From Microbacterium yannicii PS01 (GTDB taxonomy: Bacteria; Actinomycetota; Actinomycetes; Actinomycetales; Microbacteriaceae), in assembly GCF_000304335.1 (NCBI RefSeq), contig NZ_CAJF01000009.1:62001-126000 (forward strand): a stretch of DNA of 64,000 nucleotides. Direction: 5' to 3'. This document shows, one piece after another, positions 8,752 to 16,434 of this stretch (within the stretch, counting starts at the first letter, position 1; each line of letters opens with the position of its first letter). Below the pieces are notes generated by a model, which was not told the origin of the DNA, searched no databases, and saw only the letters and a list, made by a program, of their open reading frames with translations. A program made the position numbers and the translations under genes.

Positions 8752-9485
8752 GGAGTGCCTTTCGCGAGGTGTTCAGCGGATGGGGTGTGGAAGAGGTCGC
8801 CACTTCGGGCGAGCTGTCGACGCGTGCGTCGGATATGTCCGGCCAGCACGCGCTCCGCATCCTCGAAGTCGCCGTCGCGCAGCGACGCGATCATGAGATG
8901 GTGCTCCTCATTGGCGATGCGGCGAAGCTCGGGTCCCCATGACGCGACGTAGGCGCGGCGGTATGGGCCGGTGCTGTTCCAAAGTTTGGTGATCACGCCA
9001 CCCAACTGTGTCGTCGTTGCGCCGGAGTAAGTCGCCTGATGGAACTCGCGATCAAGCGAGAGAAAGGCGTCTGTGTCTGCGCCGACCTCGTTGATGCGCC
9101 GCGCGAGCCGCGACAGTTCGTCGAAGTCGACGCTGGTGAGCTGAGGTGCGCTGTAGCGCAGAAGCAGGGGTTCGAGACGCTCGCGCATCTGATAGATCTC
9201 TTCGCATTCGGCGAGAGTAAGCCGCGATACCCAAGCACCTGCGTTGGCGACGACGGTGACAAGTCCTTCGAATTCAAGGGCACGCAGAGCCTCTCGAACG
9301 GGCACGCGACTCACTCCGAATTGCGCCGCTAGTTCCTCCTGGCGGATCCGCGCACCCGGAGGGAAGGATCCCGCGAGGATGTGGTCGCGGACGTAGTCGG
9401 CGATTCGCGCCCCGGCGTCGCCGTCACGGGTCGCTCTTGCCCTTGGCAGTGCGACCAGGTGGGAGCCGTCTTCTCGATCAGGCAC
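8742..9485 (-). CDS. GntR family transcriptional regulator, FCD subfamily
   Basis: About 247 residues. The N-terminal winged HTH reads ADYVRDHILAGSFPPGARIRQEELAAQFGVSRVPVREALRALEFE. An all-helical FCD ligand domain follows (about 100-230) with metal-site features such as DREFHQATY and a late HHLMI histidine segment. A GTG at 9485 with GAGGAG five nt upstream is preferred over a longer start at 9515 without an SD. FCD regulators bind GT-N3-AC palindromes, and the shared 17-bp operator here has GTAnTAC at its centre. It is therefore the best local candidate for controlling the island, including its own operon from the site at 10151. That link is inference. Confidence 0.88.
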   Translation of the reverse strand: MPDREDGSHLVALPRARATRDGDAGARIADYVRDHILAGSFPPGARIRQEELAAQFGVSRVPVREALRALEFEGLVTVVANAGAWVSRLTLAECEEIYQMRERLEPLLLRYSAPQLTSVDFDELSRLARRINEVGADTDAFLSLDREFHQATYSGATTTQLGGVITKLWNSTGPYRRAYVASWGPELRRIANEEHHLMIASLRDGDFEDAERVLAGHIRRTRRQLARSGDLFHTPSAEHLAKGTPWQ

Positions 9486-9487
9486 TG

Positions 9488-10012
9488 TCACTCCTCGGGT
9501 CGGGCCGGATGCCACAGCAGCATCTCGGCGTCTTGCTCGTAGGCCTTGCCTTCAGGGAAGCTCACCAGCTCGAACTGCATCCCCCAAGGCGAGCGGAAAT
9601 ATATCCAGCGCTGGCCGCGGCTGGCGTTCTCACTTGTCGTCGGCTCACCCATCGTTTCGATGCCTTCGGATCGGAGGTACTTCACGGCGAGGTCCAGATC
9701 GTCGACATATAGCGCGAGGTGATGTCCGCCGATGTCGCTGTTGACGGGTTGGGCTGCCTGGCCGTCGGCTGCTTCGTATTCGAAGACTTCGAAATTCGAT
9801 CCGTTGCCGCAGCGGTAGAAGTGCAGGCGGCGCATCACAGTGCGTGGGTGCACCCCAAGGTGCACGCGCATCCACTCGTCTTCATGCGCAAACGGGCCGA
9901 GGGAGTAAACGCGCGTGCAGCCGAGCACGCGCACGAAGAAGTCATCCGCAGCGTCAAGATCGGGAACCGTGAACCCGATGTGATCGGTGCCACGCACTCC
10001 GGGTAGAGCCAT
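9488..10012 (-). CDS. VOC family protein, dioxygenase-like
   Basis: This 174-residue protein starts MALPGVRGTDHIGFTVPDLDAADDFFVRVLG, the VOC opening with a metal His. HHLALYVDDLDLAVKYL supplies the second His and PWGMQFELVSF the Glu. The three metal ligands are therefore present, consistent with extradiol dioxygenase, glyoxalase or epimerase chemistry. The start at 10012 is supported by AGGAGGAG upstream; a longer in-frame start would run into the divergent E1 gene. It is the first gene of the leftward operon, followed at once by the GntR regulator gene, and shares its control region with the E1-E2 operon. Confidence 0.87.
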   Translation of the reverse strand: MALPGVRGTDHIGFTVPDLDAADDFFVRVLGCTRVYSLGPFAHEDEWMRVHLGVHPRTVMRRLHFYRCGNGSNFEVFEYEAADGQAAQPVNSDIGGHHLALYVDDLDLAVKYLRSEGIETMGEPTTSENASRGQRWIYFRSPWGMQFELVSFPEGKAYEQDAEMLLWHPARPEE

Positions 10013-10150
10013 GTCCCGCTCCTCCTGCCACGTCGATGTGAGTTCACGCGAATGCGAGATTACAGCAATTGTAGCCAAATCAAGACTGATTGAGCAGCGG
10101 GAGCGGCGAGATGCGGGCTTCGAATGACGGATTGGACGCAATCGGGTATC

Positions 10151-10167
10151 ATTCAGTAATACTGAAC
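10151..10167. promoter_or_regulatory. Best copy of the 17-bp island operator
   Basis: ATTCAGTAATACTGAAC is an almost perfect 8-1-8 palindrome; 10152-10166 is perfect (TTCAGTA-A-TACTGAA). It lies between the VOC-GntR-ALDH operon and the E1-E2 operon. A -35-like TTGGAC (10132-10137) and a TAATAC element inside the palindrome suggest repressor occlusion of the E1 promoter. The GT-N3-AC core suits a GntR-family protein. Confidence 0.7.
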
Positions 10168-10198
10168 GCCTAGTGCGCGCTCGATCAACGGAGATGAC

Positions 10199-12385
10199 AT
10201 GCCACGCCATAAGAGACTCGACAGCGGTGTCCCCTGGGTGCAGTTGAGCACGACTGCCGCCGACTGGAAGGCCGCCGACCCTCAACTGCTGGGCACGATG
10301 CTCGCTCAGTTGCACCTCATCAGGGCTTTCGAAGAGACGGTTCTCGAACTTGCGGGCGAGGGACTGGTGCACGGCCCGGCGCACTCGAGCATCGGGCAGG
10401 AGGGCGGCGCCGTTGGATCCATCGTGGGCCTGCGCTCCAGCGATGCCGTGAACGGCTCGCATCGCGGCCACCATCAATTTCTGGCCAAAGCACTGACTCA
10501 CGTGGCCGGCGGCCGCCTCGACCCTCTCGCGCCGCTATCCGATGATGTCCTAACCGTGCTGCGGCGCACGCTCGCAGAGATCCTCGGCCTCGCCCAGGGA
10601 TACTGCCGCGGTAGGGGAGGCTCGATGCACCTGCAGTGGTTCGAAGCGGGCGCCCTCGGAACGAACGCGATTGTCGGGGGAGGCGCACCGATGGCGACGG
10701 GCAACGCCTGGGCGCAGAAACATTCGGGTACGTCCGACCTAACGATCAACTATTTCGGTGACGGCGCTAGCCAAATCGGGTCAGTTCTCGAATCGATGAA
10801 CTTGGCGGCGACGTGGCAACTGCCCGTGGCCTTCTTCATTGAGAACAACCGATACGCCGTCGCCACAAAGGTGGAGGAGATCAGCGCAGACACCCGACTG
10901 TCGGTGCGGGGCCAAGGCTTCGGCATTCCCGGTTGGCGCGTAGACGGCATGGATCCCCTCGCGGTTCACCTCGCGATGAACGAGGCGGCCGAGCGGATGC
11001 GTGCGGGCGAAGGCCCCGCTGTGATCGAAGCGGAGGTGTATCGCTTCTTCCACCAGAACGGCCCGTACCCCGGCAGCGCGTTCGGCTATCGGCCGAAGAC
11101 CGAGGAAGTGGAGTGGCGTGCCCGCGATCCGCTCGACCGCGTCGCCGGCGAGATGGCGAAGCTATCGCTCATCGGCGAGGCTGACGTGGCGTCTGTGCGC
11201 GCTCAAGCCAAAGAGGCGATGGCCCAGATTGCGCGCGAATTGGTGGAGGCGGATCCCGCTCGCGAGGGACGCCGCCGGATTCGCCCGGTTTTGTGGCCCG
11301 ACCCGGGATTCGTCGACGTCGGCATTCGGGGCGACGCCACCGAGCTCGCTGCCGAGCGGGTCGCGGACCCTCTGGAGCACGACGGCGACTGGCGTGAGAT
11401 CAAGTTTGTCGATGCCGTCGCCGAAGTGATGGGTCGTCGAATGAGCGTCGACGAGCGCATCGTCGTAATGGGGGAGGACGTGCACCGGCTGGGTGGTGGC
11501 ACAAACGGTGCCACGAAAGGCTTGCTTCCTCGATTCGAAGGGCGGGTGCTCGGCACACCGATTAGCGAAAATGCGTTCGTCGGACTCGGCGGCGGCCTTG
11601 CACTCGATGGCCGATTTCGGCCCGTTGTTGAATTCATGTATCCCGACTTCATGTGGGTGGCGGCTGACCAGGTGTTCAACCAGATCGGTAAGGCTCGGCA
11701 TATGTTCGGCGGTGACAACCCGGTGCCGCTCGTCCTCCGCACGAAGGTGGCCATGGGCTCTGGCTACGGCTCTCAACACCTGATGGACCCCGCCGGCTTG
11801 TTCGCCACGAGCCCAGGGTGGCGCATCGTGGCGCCCTCCAGCGCGGCCGACTACGTGGGACTTATGAACGCCGCGCTCGCGCTTCAAGATCCTGTACTCG
11901 TGATTGAGCACGTTGACCTCTATGGGCAGGCCGACCGCATACCTGAGGGCGACGGTGACTACGTTCTCCCACCCGGAAAGGCAGCACTTCGGCGCGAAGG
12001 AGACGAGCTGACGATCATTACTTACCTGTCGATGGTGGGGCACACGCTGGAGGCTCTTGCCGAAACCAACATCGACGCGGATCTGATCGACCTGCGCTGG
12101 CTCGATCGTGCCTCGCTCGACTGGGAGACGATCGAGGCGAGTGTGAAGAAGACCAACAATGTCTTGATCGTGGAGCAGGGAGCGCAGGGCACGTCGTACG
12201 GGGCATGGCTGGCCGACGAGATCCAGCGTCGCTTGTTCGACTGGCTCGATCAGCCCATCGAGCGCGTCACTGGCAGCGAAGCGAGCCCAAGCATCTCGAA
12301 GGTTTTGGAGCGTGCGGCGATCGCTCGCACTGAAGAAGTGCGCGACGGACTCGAACGCGTGCGCCGCGGCTGGGGGGGACGCTGA
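10199..12385 (+). CDS. 2-oxoacid dehydrogenase E1, fused alpha and beta subunits
   Basis: This 728-residue single chain combines the two E1 halves. The alpha part (about 20-350) carries the TPP motif GDGASQIGS followed by FFIENNRYAV, plus GRGGSMH. The beta part (about 395-715) has MGEDVHRLGGG, PISENAFVGLGGG, VAADQVFNQIGKAR and a C-terminal transketolase-like domain with LIVEQGAQG. Such fused chains occur in acetoin, branched-chain and related 2-oxoacid dehydrogenases. It would decarboxylate a 2-oxo acid or diketone and pass the acyl group to the lipoyl E2 encoded next, with a 1-nt overlap. SD GGAG lies 5 nt before the ATG. No E3 gene is present, so E3 must come from elsewhere. Confidence 0.9.
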   Translation: MPRHKRLDSGVPWVQLSTTAADWKAADPQLLGTMLAQLHLIRAFEETVLELAGEGLVHGPAHSSIGQEGGAVGSIVGLRSSDAVNGSHRGHHQFLAKALTHVAGGRLDPLAPLSDDVLTVLRRTLAEILGLAQGYCRGRGGSMHLQWFEAGALGTNAIVGGGAPMATGNAWAQKHSGTSDLTINYFGDGASQIGSVLESMNLAATWQLPVAFFIENNRYAVATKVEEISADTRLSVRGQGFGIPGWRVDGMDPLAVHLAMNEAAERMRAGEGPAVIEAEVYRFFHQNGPYPGSAFGYRPKTEEVEWRARDPLDRVAGEMAKLSLIGEADVASVRAQAKEAMAQIARELVEADPAREGRRRIRPVLWPDPGFVDVGIRGDATELAAERVADPLEHDGDWREIKFVDAVAEVMGRRMSVDERIVVMGEDVHRLGGGTNGATKGLLPRFEGRVLGTPISENAFVGLGGGLALDGRFRPVVEFMYPDFMWVAADQVFNQIGKARHMFGGDNPVPLVLRTKVAMGSGYGSQHLMDPAGLFATSPGWRIVAPSSAADYVGLMNAALALQDPVLVIEHVDLYGQADRIPEGDGDYVLPPGKAALRREGDELTIITYLSMVGHTLEALAETNIDADLIDLRWLDRASLDWETIEASVKKTNNVLIVEQGAQGTSYGAWLADEIQRRLFDWLDQPIERVTGSEASPSISKVLERAAIARTEEVRDGLERVRRGWGGR

Positions 12386-13740
12386 TGCCCACCCTGATCC
12401 GCATGCCGGAGGTCGCGACCGGGACAGGTGAGGCCGCAATCCAGTCATGGCTGGTCGAGGTCGGTGCCGAGGTGGTGGTGGGACAGACGCTCGCCGAAAT
12501 CGAGACGGAGAAGGCCGTCGTCGAGTACGAGGCGGAGGCATCGGGCACTCTGGCTGCCCTGTTGATCGCCGAAGGCGACGCGGCCTCAGTCGGAACACCG
12601 ATCGCCCTGCTCGCCGACGCCGGCGAGTCGATCGAGGCAGCGGTCGCCGCTTCCGGCGGAAATGCCCCGGCACCCGACCTTAGCGAGGAGGCATCGGACT
12701 CTCCGGCGGCCGGTGCATCTCGCGTCGCGCTACCCGAGCCCGAGGCGCCCACGCCGGCAGCGGTCGACCTGAAGACGGAATTGGTAGCGACGCCGCCTCA
12801 GCCGGCAGGCCCGGAACCCTCGAAGGATCGTATCTTCGCGAGCCCGCTTGTGCGCAAGCTAGCCCGCGAGCGCGGGCTCGATCTGCAAACACTCAGCGGT
12901 TCGGGGCCGCGTGGCCGCATCGTGCGACGAGACCTTGAAGCAGCTGCTGCCGCGCCGGCCACTGCCGCGCCGGTCACTGCCGCGCCGGCCACTGCCGCGC
13001 CGGTCACTGCCGCGCCGGTCACTGCCGCGCCGGTCACTGCCGAGCCGGCACCGAGCGGCGCCGGCTATGTCGATCATCCGCATACCGGCATGCGCCGCGC
13101 AATCGCGCGTCGGCTTGTAGAGAGTGTTACGACAATTCCGCACTTCACCTTGTCGGCGGACTGCCGCGTCGACGCGCTGGCCCAACTGCGCGCCGAACTG
13201 AACGCCCGCGAAGGGGTGAGGGTGTCGGTGAACGACCTCGTGGTCAAGGCGGTCGCCGGAGCCTTAGTCGAAGTACCGGAGGCGAACGCGATCTGGACCG
13301 ATACGGCGACGCGACGCTTCGACTCGGTAGATCTCGCTGTAGCAGTGTCGGTTCCGGATGGATTGCTCACACCCGTCTTGCGCGGCGTCGATCGCATGTC
13401 GATCGGTGAGGTGAGTCGTACCGTGCGTCGCCTCGCCGAGAGCGCCCGCGACGGACAACTTCGTCAGCAAGAGCTCGAAGGCGGATCGTTCTCGGTGTCG
13501 AATCTCGGCATGTACGGCACCCGCTCGTTCTCGGCCATCATTAACCCGCCGCACTCGGGCATTCTCGCCGTCGGTGCGGCCCGCGCGGTTCCGATCGCGG
13601 TGGAAGGTCAGGTGGAGATCGCTTCAGTGATGACGGTGACGCTTTCAGCCGATCACCGCGTGCTGGACGGCGCACTAGCCGCTCAATGGCTCGCGGCGTT
13701 TGTGCGACGCCTGGAAGATCCGATCAGCATCTTGCTGTGA
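12385..13740 (+). CDS. Dihydrolipoamide acyltransferase E2 component
   Basis: This 451-residue protein has the full E2 plan. The lipoyl domain has Lys43 in ETEKAVVEYEA. A peripheral subunit-binding domain lies around residues 150-185 (ASPLVRKLARERGLDL...GSGPRGRIVRRD). An Ala/Pro/Thr linker of repeated APVTA follows, then the catalytic acyltransferase domain ending LSADHRVLDGALAAQWL with the His-Asp active pair. It transfers the acyl group from lipoamide to CoA. It starts on the stop codon of the fused E1, so the two are stoichiometric partners. The acyl specificity is unknown. The linker is encoded by an imperfect 15-nt tandem repeat. Confidence 0.92.
   Translation: MPTLIRMPEVATGTGEAAIQSWLVEVGAEVVVGQTLAEIETEKAVVEYEAEASGTLAALLIAEGDAASVGTPIALLADAGESIEAAVAASGGNAPAPDLSEEASDSPAAGASRVALPEPEAPTPAAVDLKTELVATPPQPAGPEPSKDRIFASPLVRKLARERGLDLQTLSGSGPRGRIVRRDLEAAAAAPATAAPVTAAPATAAPVTAAPVTAAPVTAEPAPSGAGYVDHPHTGMRRAIARRLVESVTTIPHFTLSADCRVDALAQLRAELNAREGVRVSVNDLVVKAVAGALVEVPEANAIWTDTATRRFDSVDLAVAVSVPDGLLTPVLRGVDRMSIGEVSRTVRRLAESARDGQLRQQELEGGSFSVSNLGMYGTRSFSAIINPPHSGILAVGAARAVPIAVEGQVEIASVMTVTLSADHRVLDGALAAQWLAAFVRRLEDPISILL
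12952..13050 (+). repeat. 15-nt tandem repeat encoding the E2 linker
   Basis: About six copies of a 15-mer close to actgccgcgccggtc run in frame and encode Thr-Ala-Ala-Pro-Val/Ala units. Copies differ only in gtc/gcc near the end and in a terminal gcgccg-to-gagccg change. Flexible Ala-Pro linkers are normal in E2 proteins, and repeat number may vary between strains. Confidence 0.8.
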
Positions 13741-13762
13741 CAAGGCATCGAAAGGCGGGCTG

Positions 13763-14797
13763 ATGATGTCCAGTCGGATTGCTGTGGTGGGAACGGGAGC
13801 GAACGGCGCGTCCATCGGTGCGGACCTGGTCCGGGCGGGACTCGACGTTACGTTCATCGAGCAATGGCCGGCACACGTCGACGCAATGCGCGCGAACGGG
13901 CTCGCGGTGCACCTGCCCAATCGCGTTGAGGTGACCGAGGTGAACGCGAACCACTTGTGCGAGGTGGCGGAACTGCAAACACGGTTCGACATTGTGTTCA
14001 CTTCAGTCAAGAGCTACGACACCCGCTGGGCGTGCGAACTGATCAAGCCGGTCATCGGGCCGGACTCAGTCGTGGTAGGACTTCAGAACGGCATGACCGT
14101 TGACCCCGTTTCCGAAATCCTCGGGGTCGAGCGAACGATCGGCGCTGTTCTCGGGATCGCCGCGAATTTGCCGGAGCCGGGGATCGTCGTGCGCCAGGTA
14201 GATCGCGCCGACACGTGGTTCTCGGTCGGTGCGCTCTCCGAGCGCACCGACCGAGTGGAGGAAGTGGCCGCGGCGCTCGCACATGCCGGGGTGACAGAGA
14301 TCAGTGACGACATCCGGGCGTCGAAATGGATGAAACTTATCGCCAACATCCCCGAGATGCTGCCGTCGGCGATCCTTGGGATGCCGTTGCTGTCAGCGGA
14401 GCGTCTCCCCGGCGTGCGCGAGGTGATGGACGCCGCGGCGCGGGAGGCGTATGCGGTAGCTCGCGCTTTGGGCATCACCATGCGTCCAATTTTCGGTAAG
14501 ACCGCCGCCGACGTGCCCGACTCCGACCAGTACGCCCTCGACCTACTCGACGCCGTGCTCGCCGATTATTCGCTGCCGGACACGCGAGTAGCCGTGCTGC
14601 AGGACTGGGAAAAGGGCCGCCGCGCAGAGCTCGACGCATTCAATGGATATGTCGTCGGACGCGGACGAGAACTCGGCGTCCCCGTGGAGGTCAACCGCGC
14701 CATCCTCGAAATCGCGGAACGTATTGAGTCACGCGAACTGCGCCCTGGCGCAGAGAACGTCGATCTTCTCACCGGATGTGGAGAATCGCTGCACTGA
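13763..14797 (+). CDS. Ketopantoate reductase family (PanE/ApbA) oxidoreductase, paralogue 2
   Basis: This 344-residue protein starts MMSSRIAVVGTGANGASIGADL and shares FIEQWPAHVDAMRANG, SVKSYDTRWACELIKP, VVGLQNGMTVDPVSE and SKWMKLIAN with the copies at 1967 and 24481. GxGxxG binds NADPH and the Lys in KWMKL is the family catalytic base. It lies 22 nt after the E2 gene, so it probably belongs to the E1-E2 operon. This suggests that it handles a 2-oxo acid, or the hydroxyacid reduced from it, connected with that complex. The start at 13763 or 13766 is preferred because AAAGG lies just upstream and the family N-terminus fits. Confidence 0.88.
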   Translation: MMSSRIAVVGTGANGASIGADLVRAGLDVTFIEQWPAHVDAMRANGLAVHLPNRVEVTEVNANHLCEVAELQTRFDIVFTSVKSYDTRWACELIKPVIGPDSVVVGLQNGMTVDPVSEILGVERTIGAVLGIAANLPEPGIVVRQVDRADTWFSVGALSERTDRVEEVAAALAHAGVTEISDDIRASKWMKLIANIPEMLPSAILGMPLLSAERLPGVREVMDAAAREAYAVARALGITMRPIFGKTAADVPDSDQYALDLLDAVLADYSLPDTRVAVLQDWEKGRRAELDAFNGYVVGRGRELGVPVEVNRAILEIAERIESRELRPGAENVDLLTGCGESLH

Positions 14798-14828
14798 TGT
14801 GCACAATAGGTGAACGGTGCACGTGAAC

Positions 14829-14845
14829 GTGTACTCCTACTGAAC
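14829..14845. promoter_or_regulatory. Operator-like site, copy 5
   Basis: GTGTACTCCTACTGAAC has the full right half TACTGAAC of the island operator and lies 16 nt upstream of the amidohydrolase ATG. A nearby GTGCAC repeat (two copies within 14801-14822) may add regulation. Confidence 0.45.
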
Positions 14846-14861
14846 TCAAGGACGAGGTCTC

Positions 14862-16292
14862 ATGCGTACGCTGATCCAGAACGCCGCCGTCGTGACAATG
14901 GATCCCTCACTGGGCGACTTTTCACGAGCCGATATCCTGATCGAGGGCCCCCGCATAGTGGAGGTGCGACCCAGTATCGACGCGGTCGACGCGGACGTCA
15001 TCGACGCGAGCGCGATGATAGCGATGCCTGGCATGGTCGATACCCACCGGCACACCTGGCAGACCGCCCTTCGAGGCATTCTCGCCGACGGCAACATCCC
15101 CGACTATCTGCGCGGGTTCCGGTTACAAATGGCGGAGCTGTACCGCGCCGAAGACATGTACGCCGGCAACTACGCTGGGGGACTGGACGCGCTCAACCAA
15201 GGCGTCACCACGCTCGTGGACTACTGTCACAACATCCTCGAGCCCGACTATGGGCACGCCGCGGTCGCGGGACTGCGCGATTCGGGTGTGCGCGCGCTCT
15301 ACGCCCACGGAATGGTGCCGATCACAGAGAACACGTGGAGCGATACGCGCGGCGGTAATGAAGAGGCGGGCGTATCAGCGAGTTTCGGGCGCCGGTCTCG
15401 GCTGGCGCGAGAGATCAAATCAGAGTACTTCTCCAGCGACGACCAGCTTGTTCGCTTCGGCCTCGCTCCACAGGAGTTGGCGATCGCCCCGGTCGAGGAT
15501 GTCCGGCGCGAGTTTCAGCTCGCTCGGGAGCTCGGCGCTCGCATCACGTTCCACTCCAACCAGGTGCTCGTCCGCAAGCTTTTCAAAGACATCGAAAAGC
15601 TACATGCGCACGACCTCCTGGGCGAGGATCTCCTGCTGGTGCATTGCACTTTCAATACGCCTGAGGAATGGGAGCTGCTGCGTGGCACCGGGGCAACGAT
15701 CTCAGTCTGCGCCGAAACTGAAATGCAGATGGGCATGGGTTTTCCCATTATCCGCGAGGCAACGGAGTTTACTCCTGGGCCCAGTCTCGGCATCGATTGC
15801 ACAAGCAGCACTGGTGCCGACATGATCTCGCATGCTCGGTTAGTGCTGCAGTACACCCGTTGGCGAGAGGACGCACCGGAGTACGCCGAGATGCGCCAAC
15901 CGACTCAGATGCGGTGGAAGACTCGCGATGCCCTGGAATGGCTGACCGTCAACGGAGCACGCGCGGCTGGCGTCGACGGCGTTGTCGGCTCTCTCACTCC
16001 GGGCAAGCGCGCTGACATCGTGCTGCTTGATATGAGTGGTATCAGCCAGGCGGGCTGGAACCGTCGCGAGCCCGCCGGCGCGATCATCGCCCAGGCGAAC
16101 TCGGGCAACGTCGACACTGTGCTCGTCGATGGCAACATCGTCAAACGTCACGGGCGTCTCGTACACGTCGACGAACGCGCTGCTCTCGCTGTGCTCGATG
16201 AATCACACGGTTATCTTTACGACGCCATGGACGCCAACGGCGGCTTCATTCCCCAACCCCCCGTCGAGCTTCCGCTTTTCGATCGAGGCTGA
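14862..16292 (+). CDS. Amidohydrolase family protein (TRZ/ATZ-like), paralogue 1
   Basis: This 476-residue member of the cytosine deaminase/TRZ-ATZ branch of amidohydrolases has all the metal-site segments. They are VDTHRHTW (HxH), a mid-chain ITFHSNQ histidine, LLVHCTFN and GIDCTSSTGADM with the late Asp. The composite beta-sandwich is visible in the N-terminal TLIQNAAVVTMDP and the C-terminal GKRADIVLLDMSG. The family removes amino or halo groups from heterocycles or hydrolyses cyclic amides. GGACGAGG lies before the ATG and an operator-like site lies upstream. A second family member is encoded at 21780. The substrate is unknown. Confidence 0.87.
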   Translation: MRTLIQNAAVVTMDPSLGDFSRADILIEGPRIVEVRPSIDAVDADVIDASAMIAMPGMVDTHRHTWQTALRGILADGNIPDYLRGFRLQMAELYRAEDMYAGNYAGGLDALNQGVTTLVDYCHNILEPDYGHAAVAGLRDSGVRALYAHGMVPITENTWSDTRGGNEEAGVSASFGRRSRLAREIKSEYFSSDDQLVRFGLAPQELAIAPVEDVRREFQLARELGARITFHSNQVLVRKLFKDIEKLHAHDLLGEDLLLVHCTFNTPEEWELLRGTGATISVCAETEMQMGMGFPIIREATEFTPGPSLGIDCTSSTGADMISHARLVLQYTRWREDAPEYAEMRQPTQMRWKTRDALEWLTVNGARAAGVDGVVGSLTPGKRADIVLLDMSGISQAGWNRREPAGAIIAQANSGNVDTVLVDGNIVKRHGRLVHVDERAALAVLDESHGYLYDAMDANGGFIPQPPVELPLFDRG

Positions 16293-16348
16293 AGTTCAGT
16301 CACAGTGTTGAGATAGTCAGCTACTCGGCAAAACGTTCACTATGACGC

Positions 16349-16380
16349 TTGCATCCGTCTAGCGTTCATTTATACTGAAC
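16349..16380 (+). promoter_or_regulatory. Promoter with embedded operator copy 6
   Basis: TTGCAT (16349-16354) and TATACT (16371-16376) are spaced by 16 nt, a good sigma-70-type promoter for the M24 gene at 16435. The 17-bp operator GTTCATTTATACTGAAC (16364-16380) covers its -10 region, and its outer arms GTTCA/TGAAC are perfectly inverted. A repressor bound here would exclude RNA polymerase. Confidence 0.65.
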
Positions 16381-16434
16381 AGACAGCTGATCTTCGGAGA
16401 AGCACAACGAAGTGATCCACGAGGGAGGCCCCGC

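Noticed and set aside
10013-10501. Extension of the VOC gene to 10501
   Set aside because: It would overlap the divergent E1 gene and the palindromic control site. The VOC fold begins at 10012, right after AGGAGGAG.
11162-12673. 503-codon open frame on the minus strand
   Set aside because: Antisense to the fused E1 and the E2 lipoyl region. Its Arg/Pro/His-rich translation is typical of shadow frames.
12952-13050. Short tandem repeats as a CRISPR or minisatellite element
   Set aside because: The repeats are contiguous 15-mers in frame with the E2 linker, with no spacers. They are a coding feature.
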